Shown here in pieces: positions 1-6,576 of a stretch of DNA of 6,576 nt. The DNA lies in the NCBI GenBank assembly GCA_018679315.1, contig JAHHLF010000305.1, positions 1-6,576 on the forward strand, in the 5' to 3' direction. The stretch comes from Bacteroidia bacterium. Lineage in GTDB: Bacteria; Bacteroidota; Bacteroidia; Flavobacteriales; Flavobacteriaceae. Within the stretch, counting starts at the first letter, position 1; each line of letters opens with the position of its first letter. The position numbers were made by a program, and so were the translations under genes. The notes below the pieces were generated by a model. The model saw nothing but the letters and a program-made list of their open reading frames with translations. It was not told the DNA's origin and ran no database searches.

Positions 1-3
1 CAA

Positions 4-1353
4 TTAATTCGCATAGGTTAGTTCTCTTTCAATATGTTTAACTTCCATCCCGATATCTCCTGCTCCCATGGTTACTAAAACCTCTGGTTTTGAGGCCTTA
101 ATTTCATGGATCAGATCATGTCTGGGAACCAACTTTTTATTAGGATTATTTATCTTATTCAACAACCACTCAGAAGTTATCCCAGGGATAGCTTCTTCCC
201 TTGCCGGGTAGATCTCCAAAAGCAAGACTGCATCAAATTGAGACAGGCTTTTGGCAAAATCCACGGCAAAATCCCGGGTACGCGAATAAAGATGTGGCTG
301 AAAGACAGCCATGATATTTTTTTGCGGATGCACTTCCCTGATCGCATCGTAAACCGCATCTATTTCGGTGGGGTGATGTGCATAATCATCAATAAAAACA
401 AAATCATTCTCACGTATTCGATAGGAAAATCTACGCTCTACCCCTTTAAATGTGCCCATGGCCTCAGCCAATTTGCTTTTTGATTCAGCTACCTGATCTG
501 CCATGGCAAAAGCAACCAGACCATTTAACAAATTATGCCTGCCGGGTTTCTTAAATTGAACGCCTTCAATAATTCCGGCTGGGGTATTTATATCGAACTG
601 ATAGCTTCCATCAATTACATGAATATTTGTGATCGAATAGTCGGAAGTGCCTTCAATTCCAAAAGTATATCCCTTTATAGGTATACCTTCACGCACGAAC
701 AGTTTTCCACTTGGTTTCAAGCATTTGGTGAATTCCTTGTACGAATCTACCAGGGCATCTTCACTGCCGTATATATCCAGGTGATCCGGATCTATTGAAG
801 TGATGCAGGCTACGTCGGGAGACAGATGAAGGAAAGAACGGTCGAATTCATCTGCTTCAACTACTGTATAAGTGTCTCCTTCATTGATATAATTGCTGTC
901 AAAGTCTTCAGAAATACCTCCAAGAAATGCTGTAAAGGGCAAGCCGGCTTCTTTAAGTAAATGTGCCAGGATAGAGGAAGTCGTTGTCTTTCCATGAGTA
1001 CCGGCTATTGCAAAACAGAAACTGTCTTTTGTAATATCACCTAGAACATCAGCCCTTTTCTTAATCGTAAAGCCCGCTTCCATGAAATAGGCCAATTCCC
1101 GGTGTGTGTCCGGAATGGCAGGCGTATATACTACCAGAGTAGTAGCAGGATGCTTATGTGTTGCCGGAATATGTACCGGGTCATCCTTATAATGAATGGC
1201 CATATCATTCGCTTCCAGTTCACGAGTCAGCGGAGTTTGCACTTTGTCATAGCCGGCAACAGCACATCCCCTATCGGAGAAAAATCGGGCCAGGGCCGAC
1301 ATGCCAATGCCGCCTATTCCGATAAAATATATGTGCTGATACTCCTTCTTCAT
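4..1353 (-). CDS. murC: UDP-N-acetylmuramate--L-alanine ligase MurC
   Basis: MurC is the first Mur ligase; it joins L-Ala to UDP-MurNAc in the cytoplasm using ATP. The 449-residue product is complete, somewhat shorter than the 491-residue E. coli enzyme. Motifs in order are the N-terminal dinucleotide-like loop GIGGIGMS (12-19), the ATP loop GTHGKTTTS (118-126), EADE (166-169), DPDHLDIY (188-195), GRHNLLN (271-277), GVERRF (304-309), DDYAHHPTE (322-330), FQPHLYSRT (351-359) and GAGDIG (430-435). DDYAHHPTE and GVERRF distinguish MurC from MurD, MurE and MurF; the related ligase Mpl is unlikely given the length and dcw context. The ATG at 1353 overlaps the murG stop (ATGA), so translational coupling is likely. 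The stop TAA is at 6-4, with only 3 bases left, so the next gene (ftsQ by analogy) is not visible. Confidence 0.98.
   Translation of the reverse strand: MKKEYQHIYFIGIGGIGMSALARFFSDRGCAVAGYDKVQTPLTRELEANDMAIHYKDDPVHIPATHKHPATTLVVYTPAIPDTHRELAYFMEAGFTIKKRADVLGDITKDSFCFAIAGTHGKTTTSSILAHLLKEAGLPFTAFLGGISEDFDSNYINEGDTYTVVEADEFDRSFLHLSPDVACITSIDPDHLDIYGSEDALVDSYKEFTKCLKPSGKLFVREGIPIKGYTFGIEGTSDYSITNIHVIDGSYQFDINTPAGIIEGVQFKKPGRHNLLNGLVAFAMADQVAESKSKLAEAMGTFKGVERRFSYRIRENDFVFIDDYAHHPTEIDAVYDAIREVHPQKNIMAVFQPHLYSRTRDFAVDFAKSLSQFDAVLLLEIYPAREEAIPGITSEWLLNKINNPNKKLVPRHDLIHEIKASKPEVLVTMGAGDIGMEVKHIERELTYAN
1350..1353 (-). other. murG/murC stop-start overlap (ATGA)
   Basis: The TGA that ends murG and the ATG that begins murC share bases in the string ATGA. 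No Shine-Dalgarno-like sequence precedes the ATG at a useful distance, so re-initiation by ribosomes finishing murG is the likely way murC is translated. The coupling is inferred from layout only. Confidence 0.85.
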
Positions 1354-2444
1354 GATGCCATTAGTAAGTTTTCAATCTCGTTAACTATGTTCTCCGTAGC
1401 ATTTGGTTTCGCGAGGGTCTTAATATTATTTGACAAGGCGGTTCGCAATTCCGCAGAAGAGAGAAGCCTTTCAAATTCTATTTCGAAGCGTTCCTCTAAT
1501 TCTGTCTCAGGGATCAGGAGTGCCGCATTCCGTGCAACAAGGGCCAGGGCATTCTTTGTCTGATGGTCTTCAGCCACATGTGGTGATGGGATCAGCACGG
1601 CAGGCTTACCTACGATGCACAATTCAGAAATGGTACCTGCTCCCGCTCTGGAAATAATGATATCTGCGATCGCATAGGCGTAGTCCATTTTATTGACAAA
1701 AGCCTTTACCCGGACGTTTTCTTGATCCAGTCCTTGGTATTTTTTGTAGTACGAATTCCCGCATTGCCATAACAGCTGAATTCCCTGATCCTGCAGCCAA
1801 TCACTCTTTTCTTCGATCAATTGATTGATCCGTGCCGAACCAAGACTGCCTCCGATAATAAGCAATACCGGCATTTGGGGGGAGAGTCCGAAATATTCAA
1901 AGGCTTCCTTTTTATCTGATCCTGAACCAGTCAGGATCTTTCGAACCGGATTGCCTGTCAGTACGATCTTGGATTCCGGGAAGAATCGCTCCATTCCCTC
2001 ATAAGCAACATAGATACCAGCTGCTTTCTTGGCAAGCCACTTATTTGTAATACCGGCATAGGAATTCTGTTCCTGGATCACATAGGGAATGCCTTTTTGA
2101 GCTGCTGCCTTCAATACAGGAGCACTGGCATAGCCCCCTGTTCCAATGGCCATGTCCGGCTTAAAATCCTTCAGGATCTTCCTGGCTTTGATCAGACTAC
2201 TCAATACTTTAAAAGGAAACATCAGGTTCTTTAAACTCAAACTTCGTTGCAATCCACTAATCCATAAACCAATGATCTCAAACCCGGCCTGAGGTACCTT
2301 CTCCATTTCCATACGGTCCTTTGCGCCCACAAAAAGAAACTCGGCTTGTGGGAACCTTCCTTTTAAAGCAGTAGCAATAGCAATAGCCGGATAGATATGT
2401 CCACCCGTACCTCCTCCTGACACTATGAATCTATAATTGCTCAC
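1350..2444 (-). CDS. murG: UDP-GlcNAc--lipid I N-acetylglucosaminyltransferase MurG (GTG start)
   Basis: MurG is a GT-B (family GT28) glycosyltransferase at the inner face of the membrane. It adds GlcNAc from UDP-GlcNAc to lipid I, making lipid II. The 364-residue product has the N-terminal acceptor domain with GGGTGGH (10-16), GTGGY (101-105) and QEQN (124-127), then a link at GNPVR (164-168). The C-terminal donor domain carries GGSLG (198-202), SRAGAGTISEL (265-275) and a PSPHVAEDHQTKNA block (286-299) that matches the nucleotide-sugar binding region. The start is GTG at 2444-2442: the Gly-rich loop begins at residue 10, as in the family, and no ATG lies upstream in a better place. This start is inside the last codons of ftsW. 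The gene ends ATGGCATCATGA, and its TGA overlaps the ATG of murC by 4 bases. Length and motifs are complete. Confidence 0.97.
   Translation of the reverse strand: MSNYRFIVSGGGTGGHIYPAIAIATALKGRFPQAEFLFVGAKDRMEMEKVPQAGFEIIGLWISGLQRSLSLKNLMFPFKVLSSLIKARKILKDFKPDMAIGTGGYASAPVLKAAAQKGIPYVIQEQNSYAGITNKWLAKKAAGIYVAYEGMERFFPESKIVLTGNPVRKILTGSGSDKKEAFEYFGLSPQMPVLLIIGGSLGSARINQLIEEKSDWLQDQGIQLLWQCGNSYYKKYQGLDQENVRVKAFVNKMDYAYAIADIIISRAGAGTISELCIVGKPAVLIPSPHVAEDHQTKNALALVARNAALLIPETELEERFEIEFERLLSSAELRTALSNNIKTLAKPNATENIVNEIENLLMAS
2431..2444 (-). other. ftsW/murG 14-base coding overlap with GTG start
   Basis: murG begins at a GTG while ftsW still has four sense codons and its TAG to run (GTGAGCAATTATAG in the two frames). 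Both proteins end or begin as expected for their families, so the overlap is unlikely to be a frameshift error. It implies coupled translation, with ribosomes ending ftsW able to back up to the GTG. Confidence 0.85.
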
Positions 2445-3621
2445 TTAAGATCTCTAAAGGGTTCGTTTCTTCACTATAACTCTGGGTTTCATCCTCTTCT
2501 TTAATACTGGCACTTAGCACTATCCCTATGGCAAGGCAAGTCATCCAAATGGAAGTACCGCCTGTACTTATAAGGGGCAATGTCTGGCCGGTTACGGGGA
2601 ACAATTCTACAGCAACTGCCATATTGATCATCGCTTGAAATACTATTGGCATACCCACCCCGATCACTAATAGTTTTCCAAAAACGCTCACATTGCCATG
2701 GGCCACTACAACGATTCTGAAAAGCAGGAGGAGGTAGAAGAACATCAATGCAAATCCACCTACCAACCCGTACTCTTCAACTATGATGGCATAGATAAAA
2801 TCTGAGGAACTCTGCGGCAGGAAATTCTTCATCACACTTTTTCCGGCACCATTGCCGACCAATCCGCCACTGGCTATTGCGATCTTGGCCTTTTCAATTT
2901 GATAATCTCCCTCACTGTCAGTTGGGTCCCAAAAACTTTCAATCCTGCTCATCCAGGTATCCACCCTGTTGGGCATCAGGTCGGGAAAAGCCTTTGCAGT
3001 AACGACGAACATGACAAGACAGAGAACCCCTAAAGCGATCATGCTAAAAAGGTATTTAAAAGGATATCCACCCATGAAACACAGGACTACGACCATAAAA
3101 TATAGGATCGCAGCTGTTGAGAGATTTGCGGGCAGAATTAGCATTATGATGAGGAAAACTGGCGCCCAAAGCGGCAACAGGCTTTCCTTGAATGTGATAA
3201 CTTTATCTCTGATCTTCGATAGGTATCTGGCCACATAGACCATTAATACTACAGCAGCCAGGGTAGATGTTTGGAAGGATATCCCGACAAAAGGTAATTG
3301 GATCCACCGGCTTGCATTGGCACCTTCAATAGTGGTCCCCTGGGCCAATGTATAAATGAGCAGGGCGATCACTACAGGTAGTGCAATGATGGAAAGTCCT
3401 TTAAAATAATGTGTCGGGATCCTGTGGATCGCATAGATTATCCCGAAACCAAGAAAGAGTAACATCCCATGCTTAACAAGATGTCCCATCGTGGTGCCTC
3501 TTCCAACAACATAGACCAGATTACTGCTTGCGCTGTAGACAGGTAAAAAAGAGAAAACAGCTAATAAGGCTACTACGCCCCAAATAGCCCGATCTCCTTT
3601 TATGTTCTTCAGCAGTTGCAT
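2431..3621 (-). CDS. ftsW: Septal peptidoglycan glycosyltransferase FtsW (SEDS family)
   Basis: FtsW is the membrane SEDS glycosyltransferase that polymerises lipid II at the septum together with its class B PBP partner FtsI. The 396-residue product has about ten hydrophobic segments, beginning near 12-30 and ending near 350-372, and an acidic cytoplasmic tail (about 373-396). Motifs seen are GANASRWIQ (100-108), the long external loop ending in SSSDFIYAIIVEE (271-283), and GQTLPLISTGGTS (345-357). Asp274 in SSSDF matches the conserved catalytic Asp known in RodA/FtsW. The motif usually written QPD(L/F)GT appears as PANLSTA (164-170), so Asn stands where Asp is usual. RodA is the alternative family member, but the position between murD and murG favours FtsW. 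The ATG lies 5 bases after the murD stop in an A-rich context (TGAAACAAATG) with no Shine-Dalgarno site. Its last 14 bases overlap murG. Confidence 0.96.
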   Translation of the reverse strand: MQLLKNIKGDRAIWGVVALLAVFSFLPVYSASSNLVYVVGRGTTMGHLVKHGMLLFLGFGIIYAIHRIPTHYFKGLSIIALPVVIALLIYTLAQGTTIEGANASRWIQLPFVGISFQTSTLAAVVLMVYVARYLSKIRDKVITFKESLLPLWAPVFLIIMLILPANLSTAAILYFMVVVLCFMGGYPFKYLFSMIALGVLCLVMFVVTAKAFPDLMPNRVDTWMSRIESFWDPTDSEGDYQIEKAKIAIASGGLVGNGAGKSVMKNFLPQSSSDFIYAIIVEEYGLVGGFALMFFYLLLLFRIVVVAHGNVSVFGKLLVIGVGMPIVFQAMINMAVAVELFPVTGQTLPLISTGGTSIWMTCLAIGIVLSASIKEEDETQSYSEETNPLEILSEQL

Positions 3622-3626
3622 TTGTT

Positions 3627-4961
3627 TCAGAGTTGTTTAATCGCTTCTTTGAATTGTTCTCCTCTGTCTTCGTAATTCTTAAAAAGATCAAAACTGGCAC
3701 AAGCCGGGGAGAGCAAAACAGTGTCTCCGCGTTCCGCGATCTTGTAGGCCACCTTCACCGCTTCAGACATAGCGAATGTTTCTACAAAGGGTTCAACAAC
3801 ATTGCCGAATGCCTCTTTAAGTTTCGAATTATCGAGCCCCAGGCATACGATAGCTTTCACTTTTTCACGCACCAAAGGCATCAATGCCGAATAGTCATTC
3901 CCTTTGTCCTGGCCTCCAACTATCCATACCGTTGGGTTGGTCATACTCTCCAGAGCATAATAGGTGGCGTTCACATTAGTGGCCTTGGAATCATTGATAT
4001 AATTCACATGATGGATCTTCAAGATCGGTTCCAACCTATGGGGAACTCCCTGGAAATTGGAAATGCTTTTTCGGATCACATCATCCCGAATACCCATCAG
4101 ATTGCCCACCATTGCTGCCGCCATGGTGTTTTTTAAATTGTGTTTGCCTTGTAGTGATACTATGTCTGTGCTCATTTCAAGCGATTTATGAGGTGTGTTA
4201 ATTATTATATTTCCATTCTCTATTGCTGCGCCCTTTTCCAAGTGCTGTGATAATGAAAAGGGCAGTATATTTGACTTTACCGGGATGTTCTGCAATGCTT
4301 TTTGTATTTCCTCGTCATCTGCATCATAGATGAAAAAATCTGTTGCCAACTGATTTTCGGTGATGCGAAACTTTGATTGCACATATTTCTCCATTTGATA
4401 GGCATAGCGATCGAGATGATCGGGTGTTATATTCGTGATCACCGCAATATGAGGTCGGAATTCATTGATCCCATCCAGCTGAAAACTGCTGATCTCAAGT
4501 ACATAATGATCATAGTCCTCTTCAGCTACCATCTTCGCAAAACTATCTCCGATATTACCGGCCATCCCTACGTTCAAACCACCTGCCTTAAGTAAATGAT
4601 AGGTCATCATGGTAGTGGTCGTTTTGCCATTGCTACCCGTGATGCCAATAATAGTTGCATCTGTAAAACGGGCTGCAAATTCGATCTCGGAGATCACAGG
4701 GATACCTTCAGCTGATAATTTCTGCACTATGGGTGCCGTATCCGGTATACCCGGACTTTTCATTACCAGGTCTGCTTTCAGCAAAATATCCTCCGAGTGT
4801 TTATGCTCTTCCCAGCTAATTCCAAAATGTTCAAGAACGTCTTTATACTTTTCCTTTATGCCGCCGAAATCGGAGACAAACACTTTATATCCTTCCTGTA
4901 TGCCCAAGATGGCTGTACCTACACCACTTTCTCCTGCACCTAAAACAGCCAAAAATTCCAT
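3627..4961 (-). CDS. murD: UDP-N-acetylmuramoyl-L-alanine--D-glutamate ligase MurD
   Basis: MurD is the cytoplasmic Mur ligase that adds D-Glu to UDP-MurNAc-L-Ala using ATP. The 444-residue product starts MEFLAVLGAGESGVG, a nucleotide-fold Gly-rich loop at residues 7-15 that normally begins within the first ten residues of MurD. Further motifs are the ATP-binding loop GSNGKTTTT (109-117), EISSFQL (156-162), NITPDHLDRY (177-186), GKHNLKN (272-278), GVPHRLE (305-311), NDSKATN (323-329), GGQDKG (349-354), and the C-terminal block SPACASFD (418-425) to YEDRGEQF (430-437). All three Mur ligase domains are therefore present. The frame is open for 19 more codons to an ATG at 5018, but that extension lies inside mraY and has no MurD-like content, so I chose the ATG at 4961. 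There, TAATG couples it to the mraY stop. ftsW follows after 5 bases. Function is secure, and the start is nearly so. Confidence 0.97.
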   Translation of the reverse strand: MEFLAVLGAGESGVGTAILGIQEGYKVFVSDFGGIKEKYKDVLEHFGISWEEHKHSEDILLKADLVMKSPGIPDTAPIVQKLSAEGIPVISEIEFAARFTDATIIGITGSNGKTTTTMMTYHLLKAGGLNVGMAGNIGDSFAKMVAEEDYDHYVLEISSFQLDGINEFRPHIAVITNITPDHLDRYAYQMEKYVQSKFRITENQLATDFFIYDADDEEIQKALQNIPVKSNILPFSLSQHLEKGAAIENGNIIINTPHKSLEMSTDIVSLQGKHNLKNTMAAAMVGNLMGIRDDVIRKSISNFQGVPHRLEPILKIHHVNYINDSKATNVNATYYALESMTNPTVWIVGGQDKGNDYSALMPLVREKVKAIVCLGLDNSKLKEAFGNVVEPFVETFAMSEAVKVAYKIAERGDTVLLSPACASFDLFKNYEDRGEQFKEAIKQL

Positions 4962-4963
4962 TA
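4959..4963 (-). other. mraY/murD stop-start overlap (TAATG)
   Basis: The mraY stop TAA (4963-4961) and the murD ATG (4961-4959) share one A in TAATG. This classic coupling arrangement supports the shorter murD start over the ATG 57 bases upstream within mraY. Confidence 0.85.
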
Positions 4964-6181
4964 TCTCACTTTCAGAGTCACAATGGTTACCACCGCCAGC
5001 AATATGCCGATGATCCAAAACCGTGTGACTATTTTACTTTCATGATATCCTTTCTTCTGATAGTGGTGATGTAGTGGCGCCATTAAGAATATGCGCTTCC
5101 CTTCGCCGAATCGTTTACGGGTTAATTTGAAATAGGTAACCTGTAACACGACAGATAATGATTCTGCGAAGAAGATCCCGCATAACAGGGGGATCAATAG
5201 TTCTTTTCGTACGATCAGGGCAATGACTGCGATCACCCCGCCAATAGTAAGGCTACCCGTATCTCCCATAAAGACTTGAGCCGGATAGGCATTATACCAA
5301 AGAAATCCAACCAGTGCTCCTACAAAAGCTGCTACAAAAATCAAGAGCTCCCCTGCCCTTGGAATGAAGAAAATATCCAGGTATTCAGAGAAGATGATAT
5401 TACCGGATACCCAGGCAAAAATACCGAGGGTAAGTACGATAATAGCCGATGTGCCCGCCGCCAAACCATCAACACCATCGGTCAGGTTGGCTCCATTGGA
5501 AACTGCGGTAACAATAAAAATAACGATGGGAATAAAGAGCAGCCAGGCATACTGGTCTGCTCCTTCTCCCATCCAGGACACTATGTTGGTGTAATCTAAT
5601 TCGTTGTCTTTAAAAAAAGGAACATTGGTCTTGATCGACTTGATCTCTTTTCCTTCTACCTTTTCAACAGTAAAGGATTCTGTAATGATCGTGTGATCTT
5701 TGTCCCTCATGGTCACCTCCGGATGGAAATACAATGTAGCACCGACCATAAGTCCGAGTACTACCTGACCCATGATCTTAAACCGACCTTTTAGCCCTTT
5801 CTTGTTCTTCTTGAATATCTTAATGTAGTCATCGATAAAGCCAATGATCCCCATCCAAAGCGTGGTCACAATAAGCATTAAGACGTATACATTACTAAGA
5901 TCGGCAAACAGCACTACTGGAATAAGTGTGGCAATGATAATTATGATGCCCCCCATAGTAGGCGTACCTGCTTTTTGCTGCTGGCCTTCCAAGCCCAGAT
6001 CACGTACGGTTTCCCCGATCTGATTCTTTTGTAAGAGTCGGATCACTCGTTTCCCGTAAACGGTGGCCAGGACCAGGGAAAGTAAAACCGCCATTGCGGC
6101 CCGGAAAGTCAAAAATTGAAATAAGGAAGCCCCCGGCAATTGATATTGCTGCTCGAGATATTCAAAGAGATTATAAAGCAT
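4961..6181 (-). CDS. mraY: Phospho-N-acetylmuramoyl-pentapeptide transferase MraY
   Basis: MraY is an integral membrane enzyme. It transfers phospho-MurNAc-pentapeptide from UDP to undecaprenyl phosphate, giving lipid I. The 406-residue product has about ten hydrophobic segments (roughly 22-44, 76-95, 98-116, 136-153, 213-229, 238-258, 278-297, 308-325, 328-350, 385-404). Family motifs are intact: KAGTPTMGG (70-78), the Mg-binding DDY (117-119), NLTDGVDGLA (232-241), FMGDTGS (304-310) and the histidine motif APLHHHYQKKG (368-378). It is longer than the roughly 360-residue E. coli enzyme, mainly because of a charged loop at about 154-211 between the fourth and fifth hydrophobic segments, predicted to be outside the cytoplasm. 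The ATG lies 6 bases after the murE stop. An AAGGA at 6185-6189 sits only 3 bases before it, too close to be a normal Shine-Dalgarno site. The stop TAA shares one base with the murD ATG. Identity is secure. Confidence 0.98.
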   Translation of the reverse strand: MLYNLFEYLEQQYQLPGASLFQFLTFRAAMAVLLSLVLATVYGKRVIRLLQKNQIGETVRDLGLEGQQQKAGTPTMGGIIIIIATLIPVVLFADLSNVYVLMLIVTTLWMGIIGFIDDYIKIFKKNKKGLKGRFKIMGQVVLGLMVGATLYFHPEVTMRDKDHTIITESFTVEKVEGKEIKSIKTNVPFFKDNELDYTNIVSWMGEGADQYAWLLFIPIVIFIVTAVSNGANLTDGVDGLAAGTSAIIVLTLGIFAWVSGNIIFSEYLDIFFIPRAGELLIFVAAFVGALVGFLWYNAYPAQVFMGDTGSLTIGGVIAVIALIVRKELLIPLLCGIFFAESLSVVLQVTYFKLTRKRFGEGKRIFLMAPLHHHYQKKGYHESKIVTRFWIIGILLAVVTIVTLKVR

Positions 6182-6187
6182 GCTTCC

Positions 6188-6576
6188 TTATTTATTTAAA
6201 CTCTCCAGGATTGATGTGATCATTTTAAAATCATCAAAATCGATCCGTTTTCCATTTGTTTCCTGATAGGTTTCATGACCCTTTCCCGCTATCAGAATAA
6301 TGTCATTTGCCACAGCTAACTGGCAAGCAGTCTTAATGGCTTGTTCTCGGTTTTCAATACTCAAAACTTTACTAGAATTCTGGGGCTCTACCCCTGCTTC
6401 CATCTCGTTAATAATGGCCATTGGCGACTCAGACCGTGGGTTGTCTGAGGTAAATATGGCTTTGTTACTCAATTCGGAAGCGATATGCCCCATTACCGGA
6501 CGCTTAGACTTGTCACGTTCACCACCACACCCCACTACGGTGATGACGTTTTCATTTCCAGTCCTCAATGCATGGA
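6188..6576 (-). CDS. murE: UDP-N-acetylmuramoyl-L-alanyl-D-glutamate--2,6-diaminopimelate ligase MurE (3' part, N-terminus outside window)
   Basis: MurE is the cytoplasmic ATP-dependent Mur ligase that adds the third stem-peptide residue to UDP-MurNAc-L-Ala-D-Glu. Only the last 128 complete codons are visible, against a usual length of about 480-500 residues, so this is most of the C-terminal ligase domain. The frame stays open to the window edge: codons for H-A-L precede RTGNEN, so the TTG at 6568 is an internal Leu codon and not a start. Visible motifs, counted from that His, are VVGCGGERDKSKRP (13-26), DNPR (44-47) and GKGHE (97-101). DNPR together with the Gly and Glu of GKGHE is the known signature for meso-diaminopimelate rather than lysine, so a DAP-type wall is inferred. 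The gene ends in TAA 6 bases before mraY. In E. coli murF lies between these two genes; here it is absent. Identity is secure. Confidence 0.96.
   Translation of the reverse strand, partial: HALRTGNENVITVVGCGGERDKSKRPVMGHIASELSNKAIFTSDNPRSESPMAIINEMEAGVEPQNSSKVLSIENREQAIKTACQLAVANDIILIAGKGHETYQETNGKRIDFDDFKMITSILESLNK

Noticed and set aside
660..667. A minus-strand TACTTTTG that fits the Bacteroidota -7 consensus TAnnTTTG.
   Set aside because: It lies deep inside murC, no matching TTG-type -33 element is seen at the right distance, and one such 8-mer is expected by chance.
1339..1350. AAGAAGGAG directly after the murC ATG, like a Shine-Dalgarno site for a later start.
   Set aside because: No ATG, GTG or TTG follows at a suitable distance, and the Gly-rich loop of MurC needs the upstream start; the bases simply encode Lys-Lys-Glu.
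1102..1563. A 153-codon open frame on the plus strand across the murC/murG junction.
   Set aside because: It is antisense to two genes with full sets of family motifs, its product has no recognisable domain, and it begins inside murC without a start signal.
1815..1830. Near-palindrome GATCAATTGATTGATC.
   Set aside because: It lies within the murG frame and encodes part of Arg-Ile-Asn-Gln-Leu-Ile-Glu; there is no loop, T-run or operator context.
3633..4136. A 167-codon open frame on the plus strand opposite the 3' part of murD.
   Set aside because: It lies antisense to conserved MurD motifs; its Cys/His/Phe-rich composition is typical of a reverse-complement shadow.
4609..5013. A 134-codon open frame on the plus strand opposite the 5' part of murD.
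   Set aside because: Antisense shadow of the conserved ATP-loop region; the Pro/Ser-rich product shows no known domain.
6185..6189. AAGGA just before the mraY ATG, resembling a Shine-Dalgarno site.
   Set aside because: Spacing to the ATG is only 3 bases, and Bacteroidota generally do not depend on such sites; the match is probably chance around the murE stop.
6566..6568. TTG as a possible start of a short separate gene at the right end.
   Set aside because: The frame continues upstream to the window edge, and the motifs begin right after it as in the middle of MurE, so it is an internal Leu codon.

Overview
The window is a section of a division and cell wall (dcw) cluster, read entirely on the minus strand. 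It holds six consecutive genes in transcription order: murE (3' part only), mraY, murD, ftsW, murG and murC. Gene density is essentially complete. Junctions run from a 14-base overlap to a 6-base gap, so no intergenic stretch could hold a promoter, terminator or RNA gene. I saw no mobile elements, CRISPR, tRNA or rRNA, and no sign of horizontal transfer.

The likely host is a member of the Bacteroidota, most probably the Flavobacteriaceae. This is an inference from four things: (i) the order murE-mraY-murD-ftsW-murG-murC, with no murF between murE and mraY; (ii) a MraY of about 406 residues with a long charged loop in the middle; (iii) an FtsW with PANLSTA where proteobacterial SEDS proteins have a QPD(L/F)GT-type motif; (iv) A-rich sequence or overlapping stops, rather than proper Shine-Dalgarno sites, before the starts. 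GC content is about 43% by eye. The genus cannot be fixed from this sequence.

Layout, right to left: 6576-6188 is the C-terminal ligase domain of MurE (5' end outside the window); 6181-4961 mraY; 4961-3627 murD; 3621-2431 ftsW; 2444-1350 murG (GTG start); 1353-4 murC. Only 3 bases lie beyond murC. In related genomes the next genes are ftsQ, ftsA and ftsZ, and those upstream of murE are ftsI/pbp, ftsL, rsmH and mraZ; none of these is visible here.

Together the genes cover most of the path from UDP-MurNAc to the septum. MurC adds L-Ala, MurD adds D-Glu and MurE adds the diamino acid, here meso-DAP judging from the DNPR motif. MurF, which is not in this window, would add D-Ala-D-Ala. MraY moves the phospho-MurNAc-pentapeptide to undecaprenyl phosphate (lipid I), MurG adds GlcNAc (lipid II), and FtsW polymerises lipid II at the division site.

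I found no previously undescribed system. The points worth a second look are modest: a misleading upstream start for murD, a GTG start for murG inside the ftsW reading frame, clade-type differences in MraY and FtsW, and an apparent excess of GATC sites.
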